From Cyanobacteria bacterium QS_8_64_29 (GTDB lineage Bacteria > Cyanobacteriota > Cyanobacteriia > Cyanobacteriales > Rubidibacteraceae), in assembly GCA_003022125.1 (NCBI GenBank), contig PXQH01000064.1:1-64000 (forward strand): a stretch of DNA of 64,000 bases. The letters are read 5' to 3'. A program made the position numbers and the translations under genes. Position 1 is the first letter of the stretch. Each line of letters begins with the position of its first letter. Shown here in pieces: positions 50,896 to 59,425 of the stretch. Below the pieces are notes generated by a model. That model made no database searches, was not told the DNA's origin, and saw only the letters and a program-made list of their open reading frames with translations.

Positions 50896-51213
50896 ATGGT
50901 CGTTTGGGCGAGTTCCCACCAAACCGCTACGGCGCCGGCCCTGCCGGCCCAGCAGCGCGCGACCGAGCGCCAGCCCTATCCCAACTGCAAAGTGATCGTG
51001 CTCGATGACGACGTCAACACCTTCCAGCACGTCGCCAACTGCCTGCAGAAATACATTCCCGGCATGACCGGCGATCGCGCCTGGGAGCTGACCGAGCAAG
51101 TCCACTACGAAGGCCAGGCGATCGTCTGGGTGGGGCCCAAAGAGGCGGCCGAGCTCTACCACCAACAGCTTCGCCGCGAAGGCCTGACCATGGCGCCGCT
51201 GGAGGAAGCTTGA
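50896..51213 (+). CDS. clpS: ClpS adaptor of the ClpAP/ClpCP protease
   Basis: A 105-residue adaptor that delivers N-degron substrates to ClpC/A. The core is KVIVLDDDVNTFQHVANCLQKYIPGMTGDRAWELTEQVHYEGQAIVWVGPKEAAELYHQQL, with the DDDVNTF binding-pocket region and the Met/Thr of the hydrophobic pocket. AGGGGGAGA precedes ATG 50896. In cyanobacteria two ClpS proteins occur; this one looks like ClpS1. The next gene is 4 bp downstream. Confidence 0.93.
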   Translation: MVVWASSHQTATAPALPAQQRATERQPYPNCKVIVLDDDVNTFQHVANCLQKYIPGMTGDRAWELTEQVHYEGQAIVWVGPKEAAELYHQQLRREGLTMAPLEEA

Positions 51214-51217
51214 TCCC

Positions 51218-51505
51218 ATGGGGGAGGGCGGCCGCATTGTCTGGAACCACTCCACGCACCTGTCGGAGTTAGTCCCCGTGCTCAAGCGGCTGGCGGCTTG
51301 CGAGGGAGTGCGGACCGTAACCCCGGGCGAGCTCGGCTGCGCCAAAGGGCACCGCCCCAAGCTGCAGCTAAAGGTCTCGGTCCCCATCCACGGCGGTTTC
51401 AAGGCGATCGCGCGCAACGGCAAAAGCGTTCAGGAAGTTTTTATCGTAACCGAGCTGAGCCGCGAGGGCTTGCAAGCGGCGATCGCGCGCGCGATCGCGC
51501 GTTAG
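51218..51505 (+). CDS. DUF2103 protein
   Basis: A small protein of 95 residues of the DUF2103 family, often described as predicted metal-binding. The conserved segments are GRIVWNHSTHLSELVPVLKRL, VRTVTPGELG and LQLKVSVPIHGGFKAIARNGKSVQEVFIVTEL. The last ten codons contain two HIP1 octamers (AIARAIAR). The start is 4 bp after clpS, so the two are coupled. Its TAG stop overlaps the murF stop on the other strand. Confidence 0.8.
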   Translation: MGEGGRIVWNHSTHLSELVPVLKRLAACEGVRTVTPGELGCAKGHRPKLQLKVSVPIHGGFKAIARNGKSVQEVFIVTELSREGLQAAIARAIAR

Positions 51506-52857
51506 CGATGCGAGTCGGCCGGCTGGCGCAGCGCCGCCACCACTTCCCCCAACCCCACCGAGTGGGAGGCCTTGAGCAAAACCCGATCACCAGGCTGGAG
51601 CAGCCCTTGCAGGCGCTCGAGCAGTGATTGCCGGTCCGGCCAGCATTCGGTGGCAACGCCGCCCGCGGCTGCTGCCAAGTTGCGCGCCTCGGCTCCGTCG
51701 GCCAGCACCAGCAGCGCGTCCAGTCCCAGCTCGCTAGCGGCCTCGCCCACGCGCGCGTGCAGCTGAGGCCCCCGCTCGCCCAGCTCCGCCATGCGCCCCA
51801 GCACGGCAATGCGGCGCTGCCCAGGGGTGTCCCGCAGCAGCTGCAGGGCCGCCACCATGGACTCCACCCCGGCGTTGTAGGTCTCATCGAGCAGGATGAT
51901 ATCGCCGGGGAGCTGGTAGCGCTGCGCTCGCCCGCCGGGCAAATCCACGGATAGGCCCGCTGCCAGCGGCTGCCAGTCCAACCCCAAACCGCGCAGGACG
52001 GCCAGCGCAGCCAAATAATTGCGGGCATTGTGGCGCCCCGGCAGCGGTAGCGGAAACTGCCGGCCGTCCACCGCGATCGCCTCGTCGCCCGCAACCAGGG
52101 TGCCGCAGACATCGCCGCCTTCCAGGCCGTAGGTGAGCGTCGGGCCCTGCCACACCCGGGCAGCGGTCGCCATCAGGCGAGCATTGTCCTGATTGAGAAC
52201 GGCCAAGCCTTGCTGCGGCGACAGCTGCGCCAGCAGCTCGCATTTAGCCTCGGCAATGGCGGCCTCAGAGCCCAAGCGCCCGATGTGCGCGGTGCCCACG
52301 TTGATGATGGTGCCAACCGTGGGGCGCGCGATCCGCGCCAGCTGCGCAATTTCGCCGCGCCCGCGCATCGCCATCTCGATGACCGCGAACTCGTGGTGCT
52401 TGTCTAGGGCTAGCAGCGTTTTGGGGACCCCAATTTCGTTGTTGTCATTGCCAGCGGTTTTGAGCACGGTGCCGTGCTGGGCCAGCGCTGCGACCAGCAG
52501 CTCTTTGGTGGTGGTTTTGCCCACCGAGCCGGTAATGCCGATGACGGGGATGGCAAAGCGATCGCGCCACCAGCGGGCGAGCGTCTGATAGGCCGCGAGC
52601 GTATTGCCCACGCAAAACTGCGGCAGCTCCACTGAGACAGGCCGCGCGACGACGGCCGCTACAGCACCGCGCTGCGCCGCTTGGGCGAGAAAGGCGTGCC
52701 CGTCGAAGCGCTGGCCGGTCAGTGCGATAAAGAGCTCGCCCCCGCGCAGCTGGCGGGTATCGGTGGTGACGCCGGTAGCGATCGCATCGGGATCGAAGCG
52801 CTCGGGCGCGGTCCCCAGGATGGCGCTGAGCTGTTGCAGCGAGAGCTGGCAGGCCAT
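51502..52857 (-). CDS. murF: UDP-MurNAc-tripeptide D-alanyl-D-alanine ligase
   Basis: It adds D-Ala-D-Ala to the peptidoglycan precursor, the last cytosolic Mur ligase step. The 451 residues show the ATP loop GITGSVGKTTTKELL, the carbamoylated Lys region NEIGVPKTLL, NVGTAHIGRLGSEAAIAEAK and the C-terminal LLDETYNAGVESM and LLKASHSVGL. It follows pth by 9 bp in a hemG-pth-murF unit. Confidence 0.95.
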   Translation of the reverse strand: MACQLSLQQLSAILGTAPERFDPDAIATGVTTDTRQLRGGELFIALTGQRFDGHAFLAQAAQRGAVAAVVARPVSVELPQFCVGNTLAAYQTLARWWRDRFAIPVIGITGSVGKTTTKELLVAALAQHGTVLKTAGNDNNEIGVPKTLLALDKHHEFAVIEMAMRGRGEIAQLARIARPTVGTIINVGTAHIGRLGSEAAIAEAKCELLAQLSPQQGLAVLNQDNARLMATAARVWQGPTLTYGLEGGDVCGTLVAGDEAIAVDGRQFPLPLPGRHNARNYLAALAVLRGLGLDWQPLAAGLSVDLPGGRAQRYQLPGDIILLDETYNAGVESMVAALQLLRDTPGQRRIAVLGRMAELGERGPQLHARVGEAASELGLDALLVLADGAEARNLAAAAGGVATECWPDRQSLLERLQGLLQPGDRVLLKASHSVGLGEVVAALRQPADSHR

Positions 52858-52866
52858 GGGCTGGGC

Positions 52867-53463
52867 CTAGGCGTCGGCAACAGGACCATTGTAGCGGCTC
52901 ATGGCGGGCTCCAAGCCCCGCTCGAGCGCGAGCTCCACCAGCGCCACCGTTCGATCGAGGACTTGGCGCATGCGCGGGATTTCCTGGGGCGAGAAGCGCC
53001 CCAGGACGTAGGCCACGCTGTCTTGCCCGGGGCTGGGGGAACCGATGCCCAAGCGCAGGCGCGGGAACTGTTGCGTGCCCAAATGGGCGATCGCCGATTT
53101 CATGCCGTTGTGGCTGCCCGCCGAGCCGGCCGGGCGCAGCCGCAGGTGCCCCACGGACAAATCCATGTCGTCGTAGATGGGCAAAACGGTCTGCGGTGCC
53201 AGCTTGTACCAATCCAGGGCCGCGCGTATGGCTTCGCCGGAGCGGTTCATGTAGGTGTGCGGCTTGAGCAAGCGCAACTTGCACTCGCCCAGCGGTAGCT
53301 CGGTCCACTCACCTTTGAAGCGGCGGCTGTGGCGCCACTGGGCTTGCCAGGCGCGCGCGAGCGCATCGGCAGCCTCAAAGCCAATGTTGTGGCGCGTTCG
53401 CGCGTACCGGGGGCCGGGATTGCCCAACCCGACAATGAGCTGGATGGGACCTTCAGCTGGCAT
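52867..53463 (-). CDS. pth: peptidyl-tRNA hydrolase
   Basis: It releases peptide from stalled peptidyl-tRNA. From ATG 53463 it has 198 residues: IVGLGNPGPRYARTRHNIGFEAADALA with the catalytic His, LLKPHTYMNRSGEAI with the catalytic-site Asn, and PIYDDMDLSVGHLRLRPAGSAGSHNGMKS. The open frame upstream is only an overlap with hemG. The start overlaps the hemG stop (TGATG), a sign of coupling. Confidence 0.95.
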   Translation of the reverse strand: MPAEGPIQLIVGLGNPGPRYARTRHNIGFEAADALARAWQAQWRHSRRFKGEWTELPLGECKLRLLKPHTYMNRSGEAIRAALDWYKLAPQTVLPIYDDMDLSVGHLRLRPAGSAGSHNGMKSAIAHLGTQQFPRLRLGIGSPSPGQDSVAYVLGRFSPQEIPRMRQVLDRTVALVELALERGLEPAMSRYNGPVADA

Positions 53464-54899
53464 CAGGCCGCTGGAGCTGCCGCAGGCGCTTGCAAGTAGT
53501 GCGAAACCGTGTGCGCCCGCTCGAAGCCGCGGCGGATGCAATCGCCCAGCGAGACCCCATCGAGGTAGTTGCTGCACAGAAACAGCCCCGGCAGCTCGGC
53601 TAGCTCGGCTTCGAGGGCTTGCATTTGGGCCTGGTGGCCGATGGCGTACTGCGGAATGGCGCGGTGCCAGAGCCGCACGGCCAGCACCTTGGGTGCCACG
53701 TAGCGCGCCAGCAGGACCTGGCGCAAATCGGCGTGGACGGCTTGCACGATGCGATCTTCATCCAGGCGAGCGATTTCAGGGTCAGTGGCGCCCCCAATAA
53801 AGCTAGTCAGGATTTCCCAACCAGCCGGCGCGCGGCCGGCAAACAGCGCCGACGACCAAATCGTGCCCAGGGTGCGAATGCCTTGACCGCGCGGGTTGAG
53901 GTTGCCAAAGCCGCGCAGGGCCCCGCCCAACGCCTGCTGCGGGTAGGCCAGCACCACGCTAGCCACCGGCGGGTAGGGAATGGCAGCCAGCCGCTGGCTG
54001 GCGCGGGCGTGCAGCGGGCGCAATAGCTCGGCGCTGGTATAGGCTGGGGTGGTGAGCACCACCGCACGCGCCTCAACCTGCTGCGGCCCCTGGGGCGTTT
54101 GGAAGGTGGCCAAATAGCTGTCGCGCTCGGTGCGCTGCAGCTGCGATAGCGCCCAGTTGCAGCGCAGGGCATCCCCCAAGCGCTCGGCAATGGCGTTGGG
54201 AAGCGCCTGCAAGCCCGTGCGGAACGAGCCCAGCTCCCCACTTTGGGTTTGGGGGAGCTGCGTCTGGCTGGTAGCCGGGCGTTGCGGGGCCGCCTGCCGC
54301 CCCAGAAGCGCTCCGGGGAGCAGGCCGCCGCCGCGATCGGCGAGCTGCGTGACGCGCCGGAAGGCGGCCTGGGCGCTCAACTGGCGGACGTCGCCGGCGT
54401 AAACGCCCGAGACGAACGGGGCGACCAAACGCTCGGTAACCTCGCGCCCCAGATGGCGTTGGAAAAACTGCGCGACCGTTTCCTCGCCGCCTTGCTGCGA
54501 TACCGCCTCGCCCACCGCCGGGGGGACAAATCCCAGCGCCCCGGCCAGCGCTCGCAGCTTGCCGCTAGGGCTCAGCAGCTGCGTTTTGAGCGCGGCCGAA
54601 GGGCGCATGGGCACCGGCTGCAGTCGCCCCCGCCAGTAGATGTAGCGCGGCAGCTGTCGGTCGGCCAGCACGAGCTCCTCGCGCAGGCCAGCATCGACGG
54701 CAAGCTCAAGCAGCTCTCGCGCCGGCGAGAAGCTGTTGGGCCCTTCCTCCCACAAAAACTCGCCAGTGCTGCTGGTGGTAATGTTGCCCCCAACCTGGGG
54801 TTGGCGCTCGGCCACGAGCAGCGAGTGCTGCTGCTGCTGCAGGGTGCGCCCCAAGCTCAAACCGCTGATGCCAGCGCCCACGACTAACGCATCCAGCAC
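53463..54899 (-). CDS. hemG: protoporphyrinogen oxidase (HemY type)
   Basis: An FAD enzyme of 478 residues that makes protoporphyrin IX, the branch point to haem, bilins and chlorophyll. The FAD-binding motif VVGAGISGLSLGRTLQQQQ is at the N-terminus, followed by GGNITTSSTGEFLWEEGPNSF, and the C-terminus has LFLCSNYLDGVSLGDCIRRGFERAHTV. The oxygen-dependent, plant-like form (HemY/PPO) is present; cyanobacteria with HemJ usually lack it. Start GTG at 54899. It heads the hemG-pth-murF unit. Confidence 0.92.
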   Translation of the reverse strand: MLDALVVGAGISGLSLGRTLQQQQHSLLVAERQPQVGGNITTSSTGEFLWEEGPNSFSPARELLELAVDAGLREELVLADRQLPRYIYWRGRLQPVPMRPSAALKTQLLSPSGKLRALAGALGFVPPAVGEAVSQQGGEETVAQFFQRHLGREVTERLVAPFVSGVYAGDVRQLSAQAAFRRVTQLADRGGGLLPGALLGRQAAPQRPATSQTQLPQTQSGELGSFRTGLQALPNAIAERLGDALRCNWALSQLQRTERDSYLATFQTPQGPQQVEARAVVLTTPAYTSAELLRPLHARASQRLAAIPYPPVASVVLAYPQQALGGALRGFGNLNPRGQGIRTLGTIWSSALFAGRAPAGWEILTSFIGGATDPEIARLDEDRIVQAVHADLRQVLLARYVAPKVLAVRLWHRAIPQYAIGHQAQMQALEAELAELPGLFLCSNYLDGVSLGDCIRRGFERAHTVSHYLQAPAAAPAA

Positions 54900-54956
54900 G
54901 GGCGTTCCTCCGGGTGCCGTCTAGGGCAATCGTAAGCCATTGCCGCCGGCCCAAGC

Positions 54957-55181
54957 TCAGTTGCCCTCGCGAAACAGCGCTTCCAAATAGGTCTCGGCGC
55001 AGGCCCGGTAGTTCTCGGCCGTTTGGCCGGCTTGGCGGTTGCCATTCTGGAGCAGAAACAGCGACAGCGCGGCAGCAAAAACGCGGTTTTGATCCCAGTT
55101 GGGCTGGGCCTCCAAATAGTTTTGGAGCGAGTGGTACAGGTCCTCCGGAATTTCGGCCAGGATGCTGACAGTGGTACTCAT
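54957..55181 (-). CDS. DUF2811 protein
   Basis: A small helical cyanobacterial protein of 74 residues: MSTTVSILAEIPEDLYHSLQNYLEAQPNWDQNRVFAAALSLFLLQNG, then a basic/polar tail. The N-terminal strand plus two helices resemble a ribbon-helix-helix fold, so DNA binding is possible but unproven. ATG 55181 was chosen over longer frames because homology starts there. It lies 57 bp upstream of hemG on the same strand. Confidence 0.72.
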   Translation of the reverse strand: MSTTVSILAEIPEDLYHSLQNYLEAQPNWDQNRVFAAALSLFLLQNGNRQAGQTAENYRACAETYLEALFREGN

Positions 55182-55758
55182 GATGACCTTGGTTGCCTCA
55201 GTCGCGCTTGCCTCGGCACCCCGCACGCGGGATAGCGCCGTGACGCGTCCGCTCGGCAAAAGCCAATATGCCCCCGTGCCGGGCGATCTGCCAGCCGGTG
55301 CGCTCGCGCTCAGACGAGCGGGTTGCCAATGGGTCGAACTATTCTCATCCGCGACGGGGTGGGGTTGTCAATGCTTAAAAATTTTAAGCTTGGGGCGCGA
55401 TTGAGGTGCGTCCAACGGCGTCATGGGGGTTGAGCCCGCATTTTTGTTACGTATCTTAATTAAAACTCCGTACCTAGGGGCACTGAGGCGCCAGTGCGGC
55501 GATCGCAGCCTCGGCCGGGCAGCAGCGCCGCTCAGTACAGCCGCATCGCCGTTGGGGGCAGGCCCGATCCGAGCGGGCGGAAGGCTGCCCTGGTGCGGTT
55601 GAACCCCAACGCCTGCAGCGTCCAGCCAAACGCTAAGAATTGCGAACGCGGCGCGCGCCGGGTGCGTGCGAGCTCGATCGTTTGCGGGATTGCGCGGTTG
55701 ACAGTGCCAGTCTTGGGGCAGTTACTGGAATCTGGGATGCTGCTCGGCCCGTCTCGCC
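55182..55758. other. gene-free interval with a palindrome and a nested hairpin
   Basis: No coding region could be supported here. It holds an AT-rich palindrome GCTTAAAA A TTTTAAGC (55373-55389), another AT-rich island (55440-55475, with TTACGTATCTTAATTAAAAC) and a nested stem: 55550-55557 with 55604-55611 (8 bp perfect), 55558-55561 with 55585-55588, and 55562-55566 with 55574-55578. A TTGACA at 55698-55703 has no convincing -10. It may contain promoters or a small RNA; no known RNA family was recognised. Confidence 0.4.
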
Positions 55759-56964
55759 ATGCCCCGGTTGGCCTACTTCGATTGCCCCAGCGGCATTGCC
55801 GGCGACATGTGCCTGGGGGCGCTCGTCGATGCGGGCGTGCCCCTGGGGTATCTGAACGCGCAGTTGCGCCAGCTCAATCTGGCAGCGGCGCCGCAACTGC
55901 GAGCCGAAACGACGCATGCCCGCGGGCAGGCCGCCACCCAGGTTACGGTCGCTGTCGGCAAGGCGGAAACGCACGAACGGGATTGGGCTGCAATCGCGGC
56001 CCTTTTGCAAGCAGCACCATTGCCCGAGCGAGCCGCACGCTGGAGCCAGCAAGCGTTCCGAGCGCTCGCCCAAGCCGAGGGGGCCGTTCACGGTGTGGCC
56101 CCCGAGCGCGTCACGTTCCATGAAGCAGGCGCAGCCGATGCGATCGCCGATGTTGTCGGTACGTGCTTGGGCCTAGATTGGTTGGGCATCGAGCAGATTG
56201 CCTGCTCGGCGCTCCCCACCGGTGGCGGCACCGTCCGCGCCGCGCACGGCGAGCTGCCTGTTCCGGTGCCGGCTGTAGCGCACTTGTGGGCCGCGTACCG
56301 CGTCCCGGTCTATAGCAACGGCATCGCGCAGGAGCTGGTCACCCCCACCGGGGCTGCCCTTGCCGTCGCGCTCGCCGAGCGCTTTGGTCCCTTACCGGCC
56401 ATGACACCCTGGCAGGTGGGCCTGGGCGCCGGTTCCCGCGAGCTAGCCATCCCTAACCTCTTGCGGCTCTGGTTGGGCGATGCCGCATCCCGGGGCAGCG
56501 CAGCCCAAGAGCCCATCGCCGTACTCGAGACGCAGCTGGATGACCTTAGCCCGCAGGCGATCGCTTACACCACCGAGGCCCTGTTTGGCACCGGGGCAGC
56601 GGATGTGTTTACCCAGGCCATCGGCATGAAAAAAAGCCGCAACGGCATCCTGCTCACGGTGGTGTGCCCGCCCGAGCGGGCTGCGGACTGCGAGGCCGTG
56701 CTGTTCCGCGAGACAACCACCTTGGGCGTGCGGCACAGCCAGCAGGTGCGCACTGCGCTACCGCGCGCGATCCGGCGCGTGGAGACGCCGCTGGGGCCAG
56801 TGCGCGTCAAGGTTGCCTTCCGCAGCGATGCCGCCTCACAGGCGCCGCTGGGCATCCAGCCCGAGTACGAAGACTGCGCCCAACTGGCCCGCACCCACGA
56901 CTGCCCTTGGCACGTCGTGCACCAGATGGCGATTGAGGCATGGAAGGTGCAGCAAACCAGCTAG
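55759..56964 (+). CDS. larC: LarC, nickel-pincer cofactor biosynthesis protein
   Basis: A CTP-dependent cyclometallase of 401 residues that inserts nickel to complete the nickel-pincer nucleotide of lactate racemase and related enzymes (DUF111). It begins LAYFDCPSGIAGDMCLGALVDAG, followed by THARGQAATQ, FHEAGAADAIADVVGT, PTGGGTVRAAHGELPVP, VTPTGAALA, LETQLDDLSPQ, and FRETTTLGVRHSQQVRTALPR. It is a single intact frame; the Lactobacillus gene needs a programmed frameshift. LarB, LarE and a LarA target are not in the window. Confidence 0.93.
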   Translation: MPRLAYFDCPSGIAGDMCLGALVDAGVPLGYLNAQLRQLNLAAAPQLRAETTHARGQAATQVTVAVGKAETHERDWAAIAALLQAAPLPERAARWSQQAFRALAQAEGAVHGVAPERVTFHEAGAADAIADVVGTCLGLDWLGIEQIACSALPTGGGTVRAAHGELPVPVPAVAHLWAAYRVPVYSNGIAQELVTPTGAALAVALAERFGPLPAMTPWQVGLGAGSRELAIPNLLRLWLGDAASRGSAAQEPIAVLETQLDDLSPQAIAYTTEALFGTGAADVFTQAIGMKKSRNGILLTVVCPPERAADCEAVLFRETTTLGVRHSQQVRTALPRAIRRVETPLGPVRVKVAFRSDAASQAPLGIQPEYEDCAQLARTHDCPWHVVHQMAIEAWKVQQTS

Positions 56965-56970
56965 CCGAAG

Positions 56971-57540
56971 CTAGCCCTGCTCGGCCTCGACCCCCTGGTC
57001 GGCTTCCTCAGCCTCAGCATCCTCGGGCTCGGCTGCCATGCCGTCAGCCATTTCCTCGGGGGCCCCTTCAGCCTCGGCTTCGCCACTGTCGGCCATGCCG
57101 GCTTCGGCACCGTTAGCCTCAGCCTCCTCGGGAGAAGCTGCCGGTTCGCCGCCCTCATCGGCTGCATCGCCTTCGGCCTGGGCGGTTTCGCCGCCTTCAG
57201 CCGGGGCGGCTTGTTCTTCTTCAAACTGGGCTGCTTCGCCTTCCTCGGGCGCTGCCGCTTCTTCAGGTTCTTCCGCTCCGTCTGCCGCTTCAGCCGGCTC
57301 GGCCGGCGCTTCCGGCTCGGCAGCTTCTCCTTCATCTTGCGGGGCCGGTTCGGATTCGACTGCCTCCTGCTCCGATAGCTCCTGCGGGACTTGCTCGGGG
57401 GCCTCTTCAACTTCGGGAGCTGTAGCCTCGGGGTCTGTTGCCTCAACACCGCCACCGCAGGCGGTCGTTACCAGTAACAAAGCAGCGCTGCAGGCCAGCG
57501 CTAGGGCTTGTCGGACTCGCGCGAACCACGCCATCATCAT
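56971..57540 (-). CDS. highly acidic, low-complexity lipoprotein
   Basis: From ATG 57540 (GGAGG ribosome site about 8 nt upstream) the product has 189 residues. A signal region with lipobox (LLLVTTACGGG) is followed by almost pure Glu/Ala/Pro/Gly sequence (e.g. EEAEANGAEAG) with very few Lys, Arg or aromatic residues. It must be intrinsically disordered and strongly negative. Acidic secreted proteins fit a halophilic or envelope-buffering role, but that is inference. It overlaps nothing and is adjacent to a second lipoprotein. No family recognised. Confidence 0.65.
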   Translation of the reverse strand: MMMAWFARVRQALALACSAALLLVTTACGGGVEATDPEATAPEVEEAPEQVPQELSEQEAVESEPAPQDEGEAAEPEAPAEPAEAADGAEEPEEAAAPEEGEAAQFEEEQAAPAEGGETAQAEGDAADEGGEPAASPEEAEANGAEAGMADSGEAEAEGAPEEMADGMAAEPEDAEAEEADQGVEAEQG

Positions 57541-57624
57541 CTGCCTCCGCGATCGCCTATGGGGGATTGAATTAGGGATGCCCGGCCCCAGGGCCGAGCC
57601 AGAAACCGCTAGCAGCGGGCGCAA

Positions 57625-57652
57625 CCCCGACCGCGGCCGGCCGCGATCGGGG
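57625..57652 (-). terminator. hairpin between the two lipoprotein genes
   Basis: CCCCGA and CGCGG pair with CCGCG and TCGGGG around CCGG, with a single C/A mismatch, at 57625-57652. It lies 29 bp beyond the stop of the 79-residue gene on the minus strand. No T run follows, so it may only reduce read-through. Confidence 0.4.
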
Positions 57653-57680
57653 CGGTAAACTAGCTAGCCCCTAGAGTTCG

Positions 57681-57920
57681 CTAGCCGCCACCCGACTCAC
57701 CGGAACCGGTGGAACCGCCACCTTCCATGTCGCCAGAGCCGGTGCCTTCACCTTCCATGCTCTCTTCTTCTTGCATTTCGCCATTGCCGGTTCCAGCACC
57801 GCCGTCGGTACCGCCACCAGGACCACCCTGCTGGCAGGCAGCGCCCAGCGTCAGGATGGCACCTGCTAGCAGCACCAGGGACAGTTGGCGCAGGCGCAGT
57901 GCGTTCAGCAATTTCGTCAC
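57681..57920 (-). CDS. small Gly/Glu-rich lipoprotein
   Basis: A 79-residue protein with a signal and lipobox (VLLAGAILTLGAACQQ) and then a mature part of Gly, Ser, Thr, Glu and Met only (GEMQEEESMEGEGTGSGDMEG). AAGGAG precedes the ATG at 57920. It has the same overall plan as the larger acidic lipoprotein next door, which suggests the two are related in role. No family recognised. The 122-bp interval to glmU holds only a GCAAGC/GCTTGC hairpin. Confidence 0.65.
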   Translation of the reverse strand: MTKLLNALRLRQLSLVLLAGAILTLGAACQQGGPGGGTDGGAGTGNGEMQEEESMEGEGTGSGDMEGGGSTGSGESGGG

Positions 57921-58042
57921 AGTGAATGCTCCTTAGTTTTCGTTCGTGCCTCAAAGCGAGCAGCTGCAAGCGCAAGCTTGCTGGCTCCTCACTCGAGTCC
58001 CCAAAAGCCTAGTGGGATGGGCTCACTACCGTCAAGAGCCCG

Positions 58043-59398
58043 CTAGGGATTTTGCTCGGGCTGCCAGTTTTCTTTCACGACCTGGCGCGCCCGGGCAACG
58101 ACGAGCGCTTGATGGGGCACGTCGTCGGTTACTACAGAGCCAGCTCCGACGGTGACGCCATCGCCCAGCGCCACAGGCGCCACCAGCACGCTGTTAGCCC
58201 CTGTTTTGGTGCTATCGCCAATGTGGCTGGCGTGCTTTTGCCGGCCATCGTAGTTGGCCACAATCGTGCCGGCACCAACGTTGACGGCTCGGCCCAGCGT
58301 GGCATCGCCCAAATAACTCAAATGGGCGACGTTGGCATTGGCTCCCACCTGGGTGTTTTTGATCTCGACAAAGTTACCCACCCGGCACCCGGCGGCTAGC
58401 TGGGTTCGGCCGCGCACGTGGGCGTAAGGGCCGATTTGAGCGCCTTCGGCGATTGTGCTGTCGCGGATGGTGGAATGCCAAACCGTGGCGCCCTCCCCAA
58501 TGTGGCTGTTGTCGATCCAGGTGCCCGGGCCGATGCGGCTGCCGGCACCAATGGCGCAGTGGCCGCGCAGGTGCGTCTGGGGCTCGAGGACGACATCAGG
58601 CTGGAGCCGGACGGTCTCATCGATGGTGATGCTGGCGGGATCCACCATGGTGACGCCGGCTGCCATCCACGCCTGCTTGATGCGCGCCTGCAGGCTGTCG
58701 TTGGCGGCTGCGAGCTGGGCGCGATCATTGATGCCAGCGATCTCGTCGGGATCGCTGGCATCGACGGCCATTACGGGCTGGAGAAAGTCGATGGCCTCGG
58801 TCAGGTAGTACTCTTGCTTGGCGTTGTCGGCCGAGAGTTTCGGCAGCACTGGGGCGAGCTGCCGCCAGCTAAAGCAGTAGATACCAGCGTTGATGCGATC
58901 GGTGGCTTTTTGCTCGGGCGTGCAGTCTTTATCTTCAACGATCGCGCGCACGATCCCGCCCTCGTCGCAGAAAACGCGGCCGTAGCCGCTGGGATCGGGT
59001 AAGCGTACGGTTAGGAGCGTTGCGGCGTTTTGCTGGCGCTGGTGCACCTGCAGCAGCCGCTGTAGCGTCTCGGGCCGCAGCAGCGGTACGTCGCCGTTGA
59101 GCACCAGCAAGTCGCCGTCGAAATCGGTTAAGTGCGGCTCGAGCTGCCGGAGGGCGTGGCCGGTCCCCAGCTGCTGCGCCTGCTCGACGAACTCAACACC
59201 CTCCCAGGCCTGCAGCGCCTGCCGGACGCGATCGGCACCGTAGCCTACGATCGCAAAGCATCGCTCCGGCTGGAGCGGTTCGCAGCTATCCAGCACGCGC
59301 TCGACCATCGAGCGCCCGCTCAGCGAGTGCAAAACTTTCGGGTGCTCAGATCGCATGCGCGTGCCGCGCCCGGCTGCCAAAACGGCTACCGCTACCAT
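58043..59398 (-). CDS. glmU: bifunctional GlmU (GlcN-1-P acetyltransferase / GlcNAc-1-P uridyltransferase)
   Basis: It makes UDP-GlcNAc for peptidoglycan and LPS. The 451 residues have an N-terminal pyrophosphorylase domain ([51 protein letters not shown]) and a C-terminal left-handed beta-helix with acetyltransferase residues ([37 protein letters not shown]). All key motifs are intact. A candidate promoter lies directly upstream. Confidence 0.96.
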   Translation of the reverse strand: MVAVAVLAAGRGTRMRSEHPKVLHSLSGRSMVERVLDSCEPLQPERCFAIVGYGADRVRQALQAWEGVEFVEQAQQLGTGHALRQLEPHLTDFDGDLLVLNGDVPLLRPETLQRLLQVHQRQQNAATLLTVRLPDPSGYGRVFCDEGGIVRAIVEDKDCTPEQKATDRINAGIYCFSWRQLAPVLPKLSADNAKQEYYLTEAIDFLQPVMAVDASDPDEIAGINDRAQLAAANDSLQARIKQAWMAAGVTMVDPASITIDETVRLQPDVVLEPQTHLRGHCAIGAGSRIGPGTWIDNSHIGEGATVWHSTIRDSTIAEGAQIGPYAHVRGRTQLAAGCRVGNFVEIKNTQVGANANVAHLSYLGDATLGRAVNVGAGTIVANYDGRQKHASHIGDSTKTGANSVLVAPVALGDGVTVGAGSVVTDDVPHQALVVARARQVVKENWQPEQNP

Positions 59399-59425
59399 GG
59401 CTTCGACTCAAATCCTGCCAATTCC

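Noticed and set aside
55494-56123. 209-codon frame before and over larC
   Set aside because: Overlaps larC in another frame, is Arg/Pro/Gly/Ser-rich and has no motif.
55759-56964. Programmed frameshift in larC as in Lactobacillus
   Set aside because: The gene is one continuous frame with all motifs, so no frameshift is needed.
57038-57658. Ser/Ala-rich frame on the + strand
   Set aside because: It is the reverse complement of the Glu/Ala lipoprotein and has no separate start signal of note.
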